This document shows positions 7,634 to 16,467 of a stretch of 22,735 nucleotides of DNA, in pieces. Under the pieces are notes generated by a model. That model saw nothing but the letters and a program-made list of their open reading frames with translations. It was not told where the DNA came from and searched no databases. A program made the position numbers and the translations under genes. The stretch spans positions 1 through 22,735 of the forward strand of contig JAISSL010000037.1 of NCBI GenBank assembly GCA_031273145.1, given 5' to 3'. Source of the DNA: Zoogloeaceae bacterium. Its GTDB lineage: Bacteria > Pseudomonadota > Gammaproteobacteria > Burkholderiales > Rhodocyclaceae. How positions within the stretch are numbered: position 1 is the stretch's first letter; each line of letters starts with the position of its first letter.

Positions 7634-8864
7634 CTTGTTCCGCATCGGGCAGGCAATGTTCCTCATGCTGCAAGGAGGCATCCGGGTTTTGTTTCAGGAA
7701 GCTGCCGATTTGGTCTTCGTTTTCCTGCGGAAAAAGCGAACAAGTAGCATAAAGCAATTTTCCCCTTTTTTGCAGAAGCGGCCAGAGTCCTGCCAGAATA
7801 CGCGCCTGGGTTTTGGCATAATTCACAATATCCGCTTCCCGTCGTAACCATTTCACATCGGAAAAGCGCCGCGCCACGCCGCTGGAAGAACAGGGCAGGT
7901 CGGCCATAATGGCATCGTACTGATCCTTGCCATCCCCGAAAGTAGCCGCCGCATCAGCCACGCGAACCTGCGCGGTAAGCCCCAGTCGCGCAAGGTTATC
8001 CCGAATGCGCTGGCAACGCGCCGGGTCAATATCGTGCGCCACCAGCGTCAAATTATCGCCCTGTTCCAGCAGATGCGAGGCTTTCCCGCCCGGCGCGGCA
8101 CAGGCATCCAGCACCCGCGCGCCCGCGCTGGGCGAGAGGATTTGCGCGGCGCGCTGCGCGCCCAAATCCTGCACCGACAATTCGCCTTCCTGAAAGCCAG
8201 GCAGACGATCTACCGGCACCGGCTGTTTCAGCAGCAACCCGCATGAACCGCGCAGTTCCGCCTCCATGCCCGCTTCTTCAAGCCGTTGCAGACAGGCTGC
8301 CTGGGTGGTTCGGCGCAGATTGACCCGCAAGGCCATCGGCGGATGCAGATTGCACGCCGCAACAATATCCTGCCAGTTATTCGGATAGGCCGCCTTGAGC
8401 CGTGCAATCCACCAATCCGGGTGCCACAAGCGAGCGGTTTCCGGCAGCGTCGCAAAAAGCGCTTCCCGCCGACGCACAAAATTACGCAGAACCCCGTTTA
8501 CCAAATTCCTGTAGTATCCCCCTTCCAGCAAGGTAGCGGTTTTCACCGCCTGATTGATCACGGTATGCGACTTGCTGGGACGACTCTCCAGACAGTAAAC
8601 GGCCAACAGCAGCAAGGCCATGATGTTAATACGGGGCGTTTCACGCAAAAGGGGCGAAAGCAGGGCTTCCCCCTCGCCATAACGACGCAGAACGCCATAG
8701 ACCATGTGCCGCGCCTGGGGACGCGCGATGGCCGGGATGTCTTGCAAAAAGCCTTCCGCCAGACTTCGCCCCGCCATAACGCGCGCAAGGCTTTCGGTTG
8801 CGTGCCAGAAGGCAAAGGCCATTGAATCAGGCGGCAGGGGAAGGGGCAGGGAAGATTCCGGCAT
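7596..8864 (-). CDS. rsmB: 16S rRNA (cytosine(967)-C5)-methyltransferase RsmB
   Basis: This enzyme methylates C967 of 16S rRNA with S-adenosylmethionine. The 422-residue product has an N-terminal NusB-like RNA-binding domain (~15-140) and a C-terminal methyltransferase domain. The SAM-binding motif VLDACAAPGGK is at ~251-261. Two catalytic cysteines are visible: C325 in ADLPCSSSG and C375 in YATCS. The ATG at 8864 has no clear Shine-Dalgarno sequence; ATG 8822 (MAFAFWHATE) is an alternative that fits the domain start well. It begins 30 bp after the pilD stop, and its 3' end overlaps DUF4390. In many relatives fmt or def sit upstream; here pilD does. Confidence 0.95.
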   Translation of the reverse strand: MPESSLPLPLPPDSMAFAFWHATESLARVMAGRSLAEGFLQDIPAIARPQARHMVYGVLRRYGEGEALLSPLLRETPRINIMALLLLAVYCLESRPSKSHTVINQAVKTATLLEGGYYRNLVNGVLRNFVRRREALFATLPETARLWHPDWWIARLKAAYPNNWQDIVAACNLHPPMALRVNLRRTTQAACLQRLEEAGMEAELRGSCGLLLKQPVPVDRLPGFQEGELSVQDLGAQRAAQILSPSAGARVLDACAAPGGKASHLLEQGDNLTLVAHDIDPARCQRIRDNLARLGLTAQVRVADAAATFGDGKDQYDAIMADLPCSSSGVARRFSDVKWLRREADIVNYAKTQARILAGLWPLLQKRGKLLYATCSLFPQENEDQIGSFLKQNPDASLQHEEHCLPDAEQDGFYYALLQKQF

Positions 8865-8894
8865 CGGATGAAAGGAGAGCGCGCGTCAACCGGT

Positions 8895-9770
8895 TCAGAA
8901 AACCGAGTTCAGATAAAGGCGGACGAGGTCGTTCCCGAAAAAAAGGGCAATTACCCCGGCAGCGGCAAGATAGGGACCGAAGGGCAGGGGAATCTGACGA
9001 CCGCGCCTTGCAAGCGCGATGAGCGCGCCGCCCACGATTGCGCCTACCAGCGACGACAGCAACACAATGACCGGCAACATCGTCCAGCCCAGCCAGGCGC
9101 CAAGCGCGGCCAGCAATTTGAAATCGCCATAGCCCATGCCTTCCTTGCCCGTGGCAAGGCGGAACAGCCAATACACCGACCAGAGAAAAAGATAGCCCGC
9201 CATCGCGCCAATGACCGCATCCGCCAGGGGAACCAGGAGGCCGAAAAGATTGACGAGCAACCCAAGCCAGAGTAGCGGCAATGTCACGCGATCCGGCAGA
9301 AGCTGCGTATCCGCATCAATCATGGCCAGCGCCAACAATGTCCAGAGCAAGACCATTGCGGCAATGGCCGTCAGCCCAAAGCCGAAATGCCAGGCCGCCG
9401 CGCCCGCAAAGAGAGAAGCTGCCGCCTCGATGAGCGGATAGCGCAAACCAATCGGCGTGCGACAGGCTTTGCATTTTCCGCGCAAGACGCAATAGCTCAC
9501 AAGCGGGATGTTTTCCAGCGCGGGAATAAGATGCCCGCACTGCGGACAATGCGAACGAGGCACCGCCAGATTGAAGGGCGCATCCGGCGCTGGCAGCGTC
9601 TCTCCCCGATATTCGGCGCACTCCTGCTGCCATTCCCGCTCCATGATGCGGGGCAGGCGATGAATGACGACGTTCAAAAAACTGCCGATGACCAAGCCAA
9701 AAAGCAAGGCCGCGCCGATGAAAAATCCCGGCGCGGACAGTATTTCCAGAAGGGTGGGCGCCTGCGTCAA
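8895..9770 (-). CDS. pilD: Type IV prepilin leader peptidase/N-methyltransferase PilD
   Basis: This inner-membrane aspartyl protease cleaves and N-methylates prepilins. The 291-residue product has the N-terminal segment GLVIGSFLNVVIHRLP and a zinc-type cysteine set (C75xxC78 and C100xxC103). The two catalytic aspartate regions are IDADTQLLPD (~151-160) and GYGDFKLL (D216). About seven hydrophobic segments are visible. The start is a TTG at 9770 that overlaps the pilC TGA (TTGA), with the purine-rich GGTGGCATGG just upstream. No nearby ATG would keep the normal N-terminus. The usual downstream partners coaE and zapD are absent; rsmB follows instead. Confidence 0.95.
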   Translation of the reverse strand: MTQAPTLLEILSAPGFFIGAALLFGLVIGSFLNVVIHRLPRIMEREWQQECAEYRGETLPAPDAPFNLAVPRSHCPQCGHLIPALENIPLVSYCVLRGKCKACRTPIGLRYPLIEAAASLFAGAAAWHFGFGLTAIAAMVLLWTLLALAMIDADTQLLPDRVTLPLLWLGLLVNLFGLLVPLADAVIGAMAGYLFLWSVYWLFRLATGKEGMGYGDFKLLAALGAWLGWTMLPVIVLLSSLVGAIVGGALIALARRGRQIPLPFGPYLAAAGVIALFFGNDLVRLYLNSVF

Positions 9771-10987
9771 ACCATGCCACCCATCTTGAAGATCGGCAGA
9801 TACATGGCAACGATGATGCCCCCGATCAGGCCGCCCAGAACAACCATGATGACCGGTTCCATCAGGCTGGAAAGCGCCTCGACCGCCTGATCGACCTCTT
9901 CTTCATAGAAGTCGGCAATCTTGCTCAACATGGTGGAAAGCGAACCGGATTCTTCGCCGATCGCCACCATCTGAATGACCATATTGGGAAAGAGGGTGAC
10001 CTGCTGCAACGAGTTGGTCAGGCTGGTGCCGGTACTAACCATGGACTGCACCTTGCGGGTCGCGTTCTTGTAGACCGCGCTGCCGGCAGCCCCCCCTACG
10101 GACTCCAGCGCCTCGACCAGAGGCACGCCCGCTTCAAACATGGTGGCCAGGGTACGGGTCCAGCGGGCAATGACGGATTTGCGAATCAGCTCGCCAAAGA
10201 GCGGCAGTTTCAGGCTGAGACGGTCTACCGTATTCTGGAGGCTTTCGGATCGCTTCAGGGTATAGAAAAAGAACCACGGGCCACCGATGGCAACCCCGAA
10301 GATGGGGAACCACCAGGTCGTGAATATTTCCGAGAGGGTAATCACGATCACCGTGGGGAAAGGCAAATCCGCGCCAAAACTGCTGAACATTTCCTTGAAG
10401 GCGGGAATCACGAAAATCATGATCAGGGCAACGATGAGAAACGCCACGACGATGATGGCGGTCGGATAAAACAGCGCCGCCTTGATCTTGCCTTTGATGC
10501 TCAATATCTTTTCCTTGTAGCTGGCCAGACGATCCAGCAGGGTATCCAGAATGCCGGCCTGTTCCCCGGCCGCTACCAGATTGCAGTACAGGGAATCGAA
10601 GTAGAGGGGATGCTTGCGGAAAGCCGTTGCCAGGGAATTCCCCGTTTCCACGTCCGACTTGATGCTCAACAGGAGCTTGGCCACCGAAGGATTGGAGTGC
10701 CCGCGCCCAACGATATCGAACGCCTGCAGGAGCGGCACCCCGGAACGCATCATCGTGGCAAGCTGACGGGTAAAAATGGAAATGTCCTTTTCCGAGATTG
10801 GCTTGCCGGTCTTGAAACGCTGCTTGGTGATCTTGGGAGACATGATCCCCTGCCGTCGCAACTGGCTCTGGACGACCGTTGAGGACGGAGCGCGGATTTC
10901 CCCGCGCATGATCCGCCCATCCTTGTTTTTGCCTTCCCAGGCATAAACAGACTCTTTGATGCCTTTGCTGCGCGCAGAAGTTGCCAT
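9767..10987 (-). CDS. pilC: Type IV pilus inner-membrane platform protein PilC
   Basis: This is the polytopic platform protein on which the PilB motor works to assemble pili. The 406-residue product has two T2SSF domains: one at ~75-200 (motif FTRQLATMMRSGVPLLQAF) and one at ~280-400 (WTRTLATMFEAGVPLVEAL). Each is followed by membrane segments, and the ending MYLPIFKMGG is typical. The ATG is preceded by AGGGAAC. It lies 15 bp after pilB and overlaps pilD by 4 nt, so the three genes form a coupled unit. Confidence 0.96.
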   Translation of the reverse strand: MATSARSKGIKESVYAWEGKNKDGRIMRGEIRAPSSTVVQSQLRRQGIMSPKITKQRFKTGKPISEKDISIFTRQLATMMRSGVPLLQAFDIVGRGHSNPSVAKLLLSIKSDVETGNSLATAFRKHPLYFDSLYCNLVAAGEQAGILDTLLDRLASYKEKILSIKGKIKAALFYPTAIIVVAFLIVALIMIFVIPAFKEMFSSFGADLPFPTVIVITLSEIFTTWWFPIFGVAIGGPWFFFYTLKRSESLQNTVDRLSLKLPLFGELIRKSVIARWTRTLATMFEAGVPLVEALESVGGAAGSAVYKNATRKVQSMVSTGTSLTNSLQQVTLFPNMVIQMVAIGEESGSLSTMLSKIADFYEEEVDQAVEALSSLMEPVIMVVLGGLIGGIIVAMYLPIFKMGGMV

Positions 10988-11002
10988 GATGTATGTTCCC
11001 TA

Positions 11003-12721
11003 TCAAAGGTTGGTAGTGCCTAGCACTTCTTCAAGGGAGGTTAGCCCTTCCCTGACTTTTTTGAGACCGGCCTCGCGCAGGGTCTGAATCCCTTCCCGTT
11101 GCGCCTGTTCGGCGATTTGCAGGGAAGTGCCACTGGCGAGAATGATACGCTGAATCTCTTCCGAAATCGGCATGACCTGATAAATGCCCACCCGCCCCTT
11201 GTAGCCCTTGCCCTTGCAGCGGTCGCAACCGCGCGGTTCATAAGGCTTCCAGGAACCGTCCAGCTCTTCCGGCCTGTATCCCGCTTCCAGAAGCGCTGTT
11301 TCGGGAATTTCGACCGGCTGCTTGCAGGAGCACAGCCTTCGCGCCAGACGTTGCGCGGTAATCAAAAGGACACTGGAGGCGATGTTGAAGGTGGGAATCC
11401 CCATGTTCATCAAGCGGGTGAGGGTCTGCGGCGCATCGTTGGTGTGCAGGGTGGAAAGCACCAGGTGCCCGGTCTGCGCCGCCTTGACCGCAATTTCTGC
11501 CGTTTCCAGGTCCCGGATTTCGCCGACCATGATGATGTCCGGGTCTTGCCGGAGAAAGGAGCGAAGCGCGGCAGAGAAAGTCAGCCCCGATTTTTCATCC
11601 ACATTGACCTGATTGATCCCTGCCAGGTTGATTTCCGCCGGGTCTTCGGCGGTCGAAATATTGATGCCCGGATCGTTCAGAATATTGAGGCAGGTGTAGA
11701 GCGACACCGTTTTGCCGGAACCCGTGGGGCCTGTTACCAGCACCATGCCGTAAGGCCGGTGAATGGCATCCAGCAGAGTGGTTTTCTGATCCGGGTCATA
11801 CCCCAGCGCGTCAATGCCCAGGGTTGCCGAACTCGGATCGAGAATCCGCATCACGATTTTTTCGCCATGCAGGGTCGGCAGGGTGCTGACCCGGAAATCA
11901 ATGGCGCGGGTCTTGGAAAGCACCAACTTCATCCGGCCATCCTGCGGAATTCGTTTTTCCGAAATATCGAGCCGGGAAAGCACCTTGATCCGGGAAGCCA
12001 GTTTTTCCTTGATGGTAAGCGGCGGATTGATGACTTCCCTTAATGCGCCATCCACCCGGAAACGGATGCGATAAAACTTCTCGAACGGCTCGAAGTGGAT
12101 GTCGGATGCCCCTTCATTGATGGCGTCAATCAGGGTCTTTTGCAGGAACTTGACGACCGGCGCGTCCTCAACGTCAATGGCTTCTCCGGCAGCGCCGCCC
12201 CCTTCGCTATCCTCGAAATTGAGGTCATTTGCGTCGCCGATGATCTCCTGCAACGCTTCCTGCTCATCTTCCGAAAACTTGCGAACCAGGGGCAGCAGCT
12301 TGTCAATTTCGACGATAATCGGGTCAATGACCAGGGAAGCCTGAAAGCGTATCGCTTCCAGCGCGTGTCGGTCGGTGGGGTCGGTGGTGGCGACGGTAAT
12401 CCGGTTGCCCCGCTTGAACAGGGGCATGATGCGGTGTTGCGCGATCAGCTTGGGATTGATGGCATCCTTCGGGACGTAAACTTCGTCGTAAGCGGAGAGA
12501 TCGAACAGGGGCATGAAAAAGGCTTCCGACGTAAAACGTGCCAGATCGAGCGCGCGAATCTTGCCGCTGTTGATCAATTCTTCCGCCAGAGAGGTTTTTT
12601 CGGAAAACGCGCGACCTGCGAGGCGCTTGGCATCGCTCTCCTGCAAATGCCCTGCCTTGACCAATGCCACAGCCAGGCCGCTGACCGGGGGCGCGTTTTG
12701 GGAAGCTTCGTTGGCAATCAT
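11003..12721 (-). CDS. pilB: Type IV pilus assembly ATPase PilB
   Basis: This hexameric cytoplasmic ATPase powers pilus extension. The 572-residue product has an N-terminal MshEN-type domain (~10-150) and a C-terminal secretion ATPase domain. Walker A GPTGSGKT is at 331-338, the Asp box TAEDPAEI at ~357, Walker B DIIMVGEIRD at ~395-404 and the His box STLHTNDA at 423-430. The cysteine pairs C464/C466 and C499/C502 probably bind zinc; the first pair is spaced CxC. The ATG lies 66 bp after the HAD phosphatase stop. No strong promoter is seen in that gap, so it may read through from hda and the phosphatase. No pilin gene lies in this window. Confidence 0.96.
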   Translation of the reverse strand: MIANEASQNAPPVSGLAVALVKAGHLQESDAKRLAGRAFSEKTSLAEELINSGKIRALDLARFTSEAFFMPLFDLSAYDEVYVPKDAINPKLIAQHRIMPLFKRGNRITVATTDPTDRHALEAIRFQASLVIDPIIVEIDKLLPLVRKFSEDEQEALQEIIGDANDLNFEDSEGGGAAGEAIDVEDAPVVKFLQKTLIDAINEGASDIHFEPFEKFYRIRFRVDGALREVINPPLTIKEKLASRIKVLSRLDISEKRIPQDGRMKLVLSKTRAIDFRVSTLPTLHGEKIVMRILDPSSATLGIDALGYDPDQKTTLLDAIHRPYGMVLVTGPTGSGKTVSLYTCLNILNDPGINISTAEDPAEINLAGINQVNVDEKSGLTFSAALRSFLRQDPDIIMVGEIRDLETAEIAVKAAQTGHLVLSTLHTNDAPQTLTRLMNMGIPTFNIASSVLLITAQRLARRLCSCKQPVEIPETALLEAGYRPEELDGSWKPYEPRGCDRCKGKGYKGRVGIYQVMPISEEIQRIILASGTSLQIAEQAQREGIQTLREAGLKKVREGLTSLEEVLGTTNL

Positions 12722-12787
12722 GAAACTTGTCCGCTTACAAATAGAAACAAGGTTAGATGATGCTACAACGGACTGGTTTTGTACACG

Positions 12788-13483
12788 TCATAGCGGTTTA
12801 CTTCCCTTGTTGTTGTGGCGAAGTTGCAGAATTCCCCATTTTCTTGCCGTGGCAACCTGGAAAAGATGCGGGTCGGGATTGACCGCGATCGGGTGCGATA
12901 CTTTTTCCAGCAAGGGCAAGTCATTTTGGGAATCGCTATAAAAGCGGCTCTCGGCAAAACTTCCCCAGTGCAGCGCCTGAGCTTCCAGCCATGCCTCGAC
13001 CCGAACCAGTTTCCCTTCCCGGAAGGCCGGGATGCCTTTGACCTTGCCGGTAAATTCCCCGTTGATACATTCAGGAATCGTGGCGATGAGATGAGCAAAG
13101 CCGAATTCGCGGGCAATCGGCGCGGTCACGAAGCTGTTGGTTGCGGTGACCAGGATCGTGATGCCGTCCTTTTCCGCCAGATGGTCGCGTACCAGGGTTC
13201 GCGCGGCCAGCGACATCATGGGGCGAATGGACTCTTTCACGTATTCGGCGCGCCAGGCTTCCAGCGTGGCGCGGGAATGCGCCGCGAGCGGCGCAAGCTG
13301 AAAGTTCAGGAAGGCTTCGATATCCAGCGTTCCCGCTTCGTAGTCGGCCAGAAAACGTTGATTTCTTTCTTCCTGCGCCTGCCGTTCGAGCGCCCCTTTT
13401 TGAATCAGGAATTGCGCCCAGGCAAAATCCGAATCGCCGTCCAGCAGCGTGTTATCCAAATCGAACAGAATGAGTCGCATCAT
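12788..13483 (-). CDS. HAD-IB family (SerB-like) phosphatase
   Basis: This is a phosphomonoesterase of the phosphoserine phosphatase-like HAD subfamily IB; the substrate is not known. The 231-residue product has all four HAD motifs: nucleophile motif FDLDNT (D8, D10), motif II at ILVTATN (T113), a motif III Lys around 149-158, and motif IV FYSDSQNDLP (D184, D188). Two ATGs stand in tandem directly after the hda TAA with no spacer, so translation is probably coupled. A gene of this type next to hda is a common arrangement in betaproteobacteria. True SerB usually carries an extra ACT-like region, which is missing here. Confidence 0.88.
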   Translation of the reverse strand: MMRLILFDLDNTLLDGDSDFAWAQFLIQKGALERQAQEERNQRFLADYEAGTLDIEAFLNFQLAPLAAHSRATLEAWRAEYVKESIRPMMSLAARTLVRDHLAEKDGITILVTATNSFVTAPIAREFGFAHLIATIPECINGEFTGKVKGIPAFREGKLVRVEAWLEAQALHWGSFAESRFYSDSQNDLPLLEKVSHPIAVNPDPHLFQVATARKWGILQLRHNNKGSKPL

Positions 13484-14167
13484 TTAAGGCTCCGGGTTGG
13501 GTTGGTTCAGGGGATTACCCAAAACAGCGCGTAAAAACGGCACGGTAATCGGGCGTTTTTGTTCCAGCGAATAACGGTCAAGCGCGGCCAGGGTTGCGGT
13601 CAGGATACGCATATCCCGGCTGGCGCGGCTCAACAGGTAATCCAGTCCCTCTTCCGCAAGCGGCAGGGAACGGGCGGCGGCGATTTGGGCAAGCGCCGTT
13701 TTTTTCTCCGTATCGGACAAGGCATGAAGTTGGTAGACTAACCCACTTCCCAGCCGGGTTCGCAAATCTTCGCGCAGCGTGAGGTTTGCGGGCGGCGCGC
13801 TGGCAGCAAAAAGCAGTTTGCCGCCCTGCGTCCGAATCCGGTTGAAGGCGTGAAAGAGCGCGATTTGTCCCGATTCATCAAGCTGCTCGACATGATCCAC
13901 CGCAAGCCGGGAGATGCGCTCCGGCAATTGACCGCAAGCCTTATCTGCTTTCGCATCCAGATAAAAAAAGCCGCTGGCTTGAAGGAGATGGCTTTTGCCG
14001 GAACCCGGCGCGCCCCAGAGCAGAAAAATCGCCTCTTCGCCTTCCGGCGCGGCCAGCCAATGCTTGAACGCGGACAACGCCTCTTCGTTCGCGCCGGGAA
14101 CGAAATTATCCAGAGACGGCGCGCTTTCCGGCAACAAATCGAGGAGCAACTGACGCATGGCGCTCAT
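13484..14167 (-). CDS. hda: DnaA regulatory inactivator Hda
   Basis: Hda is an AAA+ DnaA homologue that, with the sliding clamp, promotes hydrolysis of DnaA-bound ATP after initiation. The 227-residue product has the N-terminal clamp-binding motif QLLLDL at 6-11 and Walker A WGAPGSGKS at ~51-59. The Walker B region is AVDHVEQLDE, and the sensor-2-like segment LLSRASRDMRILTATL lies near residue 180. The ATG at 14167 overlaps the stop of the upstream lyase (ATGA) and has AAGG at suitable spacing; ATG 14158 would also keep the clamp motif. It abuts the HAD phosphatase. Confidence 0.93.
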   Translation of the reverse strand: MSAMRQLLLDLLPESAPSLDNFVPGANEEALSAFKHWLAAPEGEEAIFLLWGAPGSGKSHLLQASGFFYLDAKADKACGQLPERISRLAVDHVEQLDESGQIALFHAFNRIRTQGGKLLFAASAPPANLTLREDLRTRLGSGLVYQLHALSDTEKKTALAQIAAARSLPLAEEGLDYLLSRASRDMRILTATLAALDRYSLEQKRPITVPFLRAVLGNPLNQPNPEP

Positions 14168-15186
14168 GCCTGATTACCTTCATGCGAAAACCACGCCTGA
14201 ATTTCCTTAGGCAATGCGCCGCCGGTAACGTAAGCGCGGCGCAGCACGTCCCAGTAATAGCGATAAGAACCACGGTCGTGCAAGCGTCCCTGATGGCGAA
14301 TCGGCCCCCAATGGGCGGCTTCGGCCTGCAAGAGAATGTCGACCGCCCCCGTAATTTCGGCAAGCTCCGGGCGCATGGCTTCGAGAATGGGCAGAATCTG
14401 GCGGGGATGAATGCTCCACATCCTGAGATACGCGAACTCCTGCCGCGCCAAACGAGCATCGGTAGCCATGATGGCGGTATCAGATAATTCCGTGCAGACG
14501 TTGTGGGTCGGGGTGATGCCTGCCGCATGGGCGGCAGCGGCTACTTCGCATTTGGCGCGGACGATCAAGGGGTGGCTGAATTGGCCGGGGCTTTGCATGG
14601 CCGACGCGGGAATCGCGCCCTGATGGTCGGAGACGAAATCCATCAGGCCGAAATCCAGGCTTTCCACGCCTTCCAGGGCGGCAATCTGCCGCACTTCCTG
14701 CAACGCGCCCTGCGTTTCAATCAGGACGTGAACGGGAATCGCGCGGCAAAGGCCAAGGCTTGCTTGAAGCTGGCGCAGCCGCTCGATCTGCCGCGCCACG
14801 TCGGCAGCGGCACGGGCTTTGGGCAGAGTGATGAAGGCGATTTTCTCGCCTGCAATTTCAAGCGCAATCTGTAAATCCGCTTCCCAATGCGGGTGGCGCA
14901 CGTCATGGATGCGAAGCCCAACCCGGTTAAAGCGGTTTTCCGCGCTGTTGATGAGATTCGCGCAGAGCGTGACATGCGCCGTTTCCTCTCCGGTTTTTGC
15001 CCCGTCTTCGCAATCAGAGGTCACGTCAAACAGGGGCGTTCCGGCTTCCGAGCAAATTTCCTGTTGCAGGGCAAGCGCCTTGCGGATGGTTTTTTCCGAA
15101 CCGGCATAGTGGTCTACGGCAGGCAAAATGGCGCGCGGCTTTGTCTCGCAGAACGGGGCAAAACCGGGAAGGACGGGTTCCGTCAT
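14164..15186 (-). CDS. HpcH/HpaI aldolase/citrate lyase family protein (malyl-CoA lyase-like)
   Basis: This is a TIM-barrel enzyme of the CitE/malyl-CoA lyase family, which makes or cleaves C-C bonds in CoA thioesters using Mg2+. The 340-residue product has VTSDCEDGAK (~55-64), the conserved Arg at GLRIHD (R92), the metal ligand E157 in VLIETQGAL, and the acidic cluster LDFGLMDFVSD (D178, D183). The length and the downstream segment MWSIHPRQILPI fit L-malyl-CoA or beta-methylmalyl-CoA lyases better than CitE itself, but the substrate cannot be settled by eye. Its start overlaps the gloC stop and its stop overlaps hda, both by 4 nt. Confidence 0.85.
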   Translation of the reverse strand: MTEPVLPGFAPFCETKPRAILPAVDHYAGSEKTIRKALALQQEICSEAGTPLFDVTSDCEDGAKTGEETAHVTLCANLINSAENRFNRVGLRIHDVRHPHWEADLQIALEIAGEKIAFITLPKARAAADVARQIERLRQLQASLGLCRAIPVHVLIETQGALQEVRQIAALEGVESLDFGLMDFVSDHQGAIPASAMQSPGQFSHPLIVRAKCEVAAAAHAAGITPTHNVCTELSDTAIMATDARLARQEFAYLRMWSIHPRQILPILEAMRPELAEITGAVDILLQAEAAHWGPIRHQGRLHDRGSYRYYWDVLRRAYVTGGALPKEIQAWFSHEGNQA

Positions 15187-15818
15187 GCGTTGTCGCCCAC
15201 GAAGGGGTTGTACAGACGCTCATCCCCCAGGGTGGACATCGGGCCATGCCCAGGAATGAAGCGCACGTCATCCCCCAACGGAAACAGCTTTTTCCGAATC
15301 GAGGCAATGAGATCGGCGTGATTGCCTTTGGGAAAATCCGTGCGCCCGATGGAACCTTGAAACAGCACGTCGCCCACCTGCAACAGACGGGAAGCGCGAT
15401 GGAAAAACACGACGTGACCCGGCGTATGCCCGGGGCAATGCAGCACTTCGAGCGATTCCTTACCGAACGTGACCTGGTCGCCGTCGGCGAGCCAGCGGTT
15501 GGGTTTGAAGGGGACGCTTTCCAGGCCGTAGTTTTGCGCGCTTGCGACGATGTGCTCGACCAGAAAAAGGTCGCCTTCGTGTGGGCCGGTGATGGGAATG
15601 GAAAAATACTCGGCCACGGTGCCCGCTGCGCCGGCGTGGTCGAAATGACCGTGGGTAATCAGGATCAGCGCCGGTTTCAGATTTTCCGCCGTGACGGCGG
15701 CGATGATGCGCTCGGCATCGCCGCCCGGATCGACAATGGCAGCGGCGCGGGTCTCTTCGCACCACAGGAGGGTGCAGTTTTGTTCAAGCGGAGTAACGGG
15801 AACGATTGAGTAACGCAT
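15183..15818 (-). CDS. gloC: GloC/YcbL-type metallo-beta-lactamase fold hydrolase
   Basis: This is probably a single-domain glyoxalase II-like thioesterase (S-lactoylglutathione or similar thiol esters). The 211-residue product has the full metal set: HGHFDH (H56, H58, D60, H61), H131 in HTPGH, D150 in VGDVLF and H191 in IPGHGP. The segment DVLFQGSIGRTDFP and the ending GPMSTLGDERLYNPF match the YcbL/GloC subgroup. It lacks the C-terminal HAGH domain of classic glyoxalase II. No clear ribosome site precedes the ATG. It overlaps the downstream lyase by 4 nt and lies 61 bp after the FlgO-like gene. Confidence 0.88.
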   Translation of the reverse strand: MRYSIVPVTPLEQNCTLLWCEETRAAAIVDPGGDAERIIAAVTAENLKPALILITHGHFDHAGAAGTVAEYFSIPITGPHEGDLFLVEHIVASAQNYGLESVPFKPNRWLADGDQVTFGKESLEVLHCPGHTPGHVVFFHRASRLLQVGDVLFQGSIGRTDFPKGNHADLIASIRKKLFPLGDDVRFIPGHGPMSTLGDERLYNPFVGDNA

Positions 15819-15879
15819 GATGGATTGAGGTCAAAAGAAGGTGAAAGGAAAGCGCCGGGAAACGGCAGAAGCCAGGGCT

Positions 15880-16467
15880 TCACGGCCTGTTGCGAAAGAG
15901 CAGATAGCGGACGTTCATATCCATCGGCAGGGCGTAATCCACTGCGGCCAGGGCGATGTTACTCCCGATCTGCGCCAGTTTGAGGTTGATGAAAACCCGA
16001 TCGCCGCTCTCGGCATAGGTGCCCACCAGAATCGCCTGGGCTTCGTACTGCCGGGCGATTTGCTCGATTTCGCGGGTCAGCATCAATTCTCCCTCGTTCT
16101 GTTTCATGTAGAGGGTCTGGCGCATTTTCAGTTCCACGACCCGATACCCCTGTTGCGCGAGCCGCGCGCCCAGTTGTTCGGAAATCAGGCGGCCGAGGGG
16201 AGAAGATTCTTCCAGCGCGTTCAGGTTGACCAGCGTGGCAACGATGACCGGATGCTGCGTGGTCACCCGGCCTTCCGCCTGGGCAAGCAGGGTATCGGCG
16301 GCGCGGTAGCTGGAAAGAATCAGGTCGCTTTCCGCCACTTTCGAGTAGGAAGCAGCCTGATAGCCGGGTTGTCGGGAAAACAGGAGACAGCCTTCCAGAC
16401 ACAGAAGCGCCACCAGCAGAAGAACCGGCAGACGAAGGAAAGAGCGGCGCAAAATGGGCAGGGTCAT
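15880..16467 (-). CDS. FlgO-domain lipoprotein
   Basis: This is a small predicted lipoprotein with a FlgO-type domain, a family named for an outer-membrane flagellar protein of Vibrio but also found away from flagellar loci. The 195-residue product has a hydrophobic signal and a lipobox-like LEGC (Cys27); Glu at -2 is unusual. The domain shows ASYSKVAESDLILSSYRAAD, the strand VIVATLVNLN, SSPLGRLISEQLGARL and a long helical region ending ILVGTYAESGDRVFINLKL. It overlaps the upstream lipoprotein by 4 nt. A small hairpin (GAAGC/GCTTC, 15868-15881) overlaps its stop. No flagellar genes are seen nearby, so a flagellar role is doubtful. Confidence 0.75.
   Translation of the reverse strand: MTLPILRRSFLRLPVLLLVALLCLEGCLLFSRQPGYQAASYSKVAESDLILSSYRAADTLLAQAEGRVTTQHPVIVATLVNLNALEESSPLGRLISEQLGARLAQQGYRVVELKMRQTLYMKQNEGELMLTREIEQIARQYEAQAILVGTYAESGDRVFINLKLAQIGSNIALAAVDYALPMDMNVRYLLFRNRP

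Noticed and set aside
11300..11345. CxC instead of CxxC in the PilB zinc site (C464/C466)
   Set aside because: The frame is clean and spacing in this loop varies in the family, so it was not treated as damage without an alignment.
12722..12787. Promoter for pilB in the gap after the HAD phosphatase
   Set aside because: The best pair (TTGTAG and TCTATT, 17 nt apart, minus strand) matches the consensus too poorly to call.
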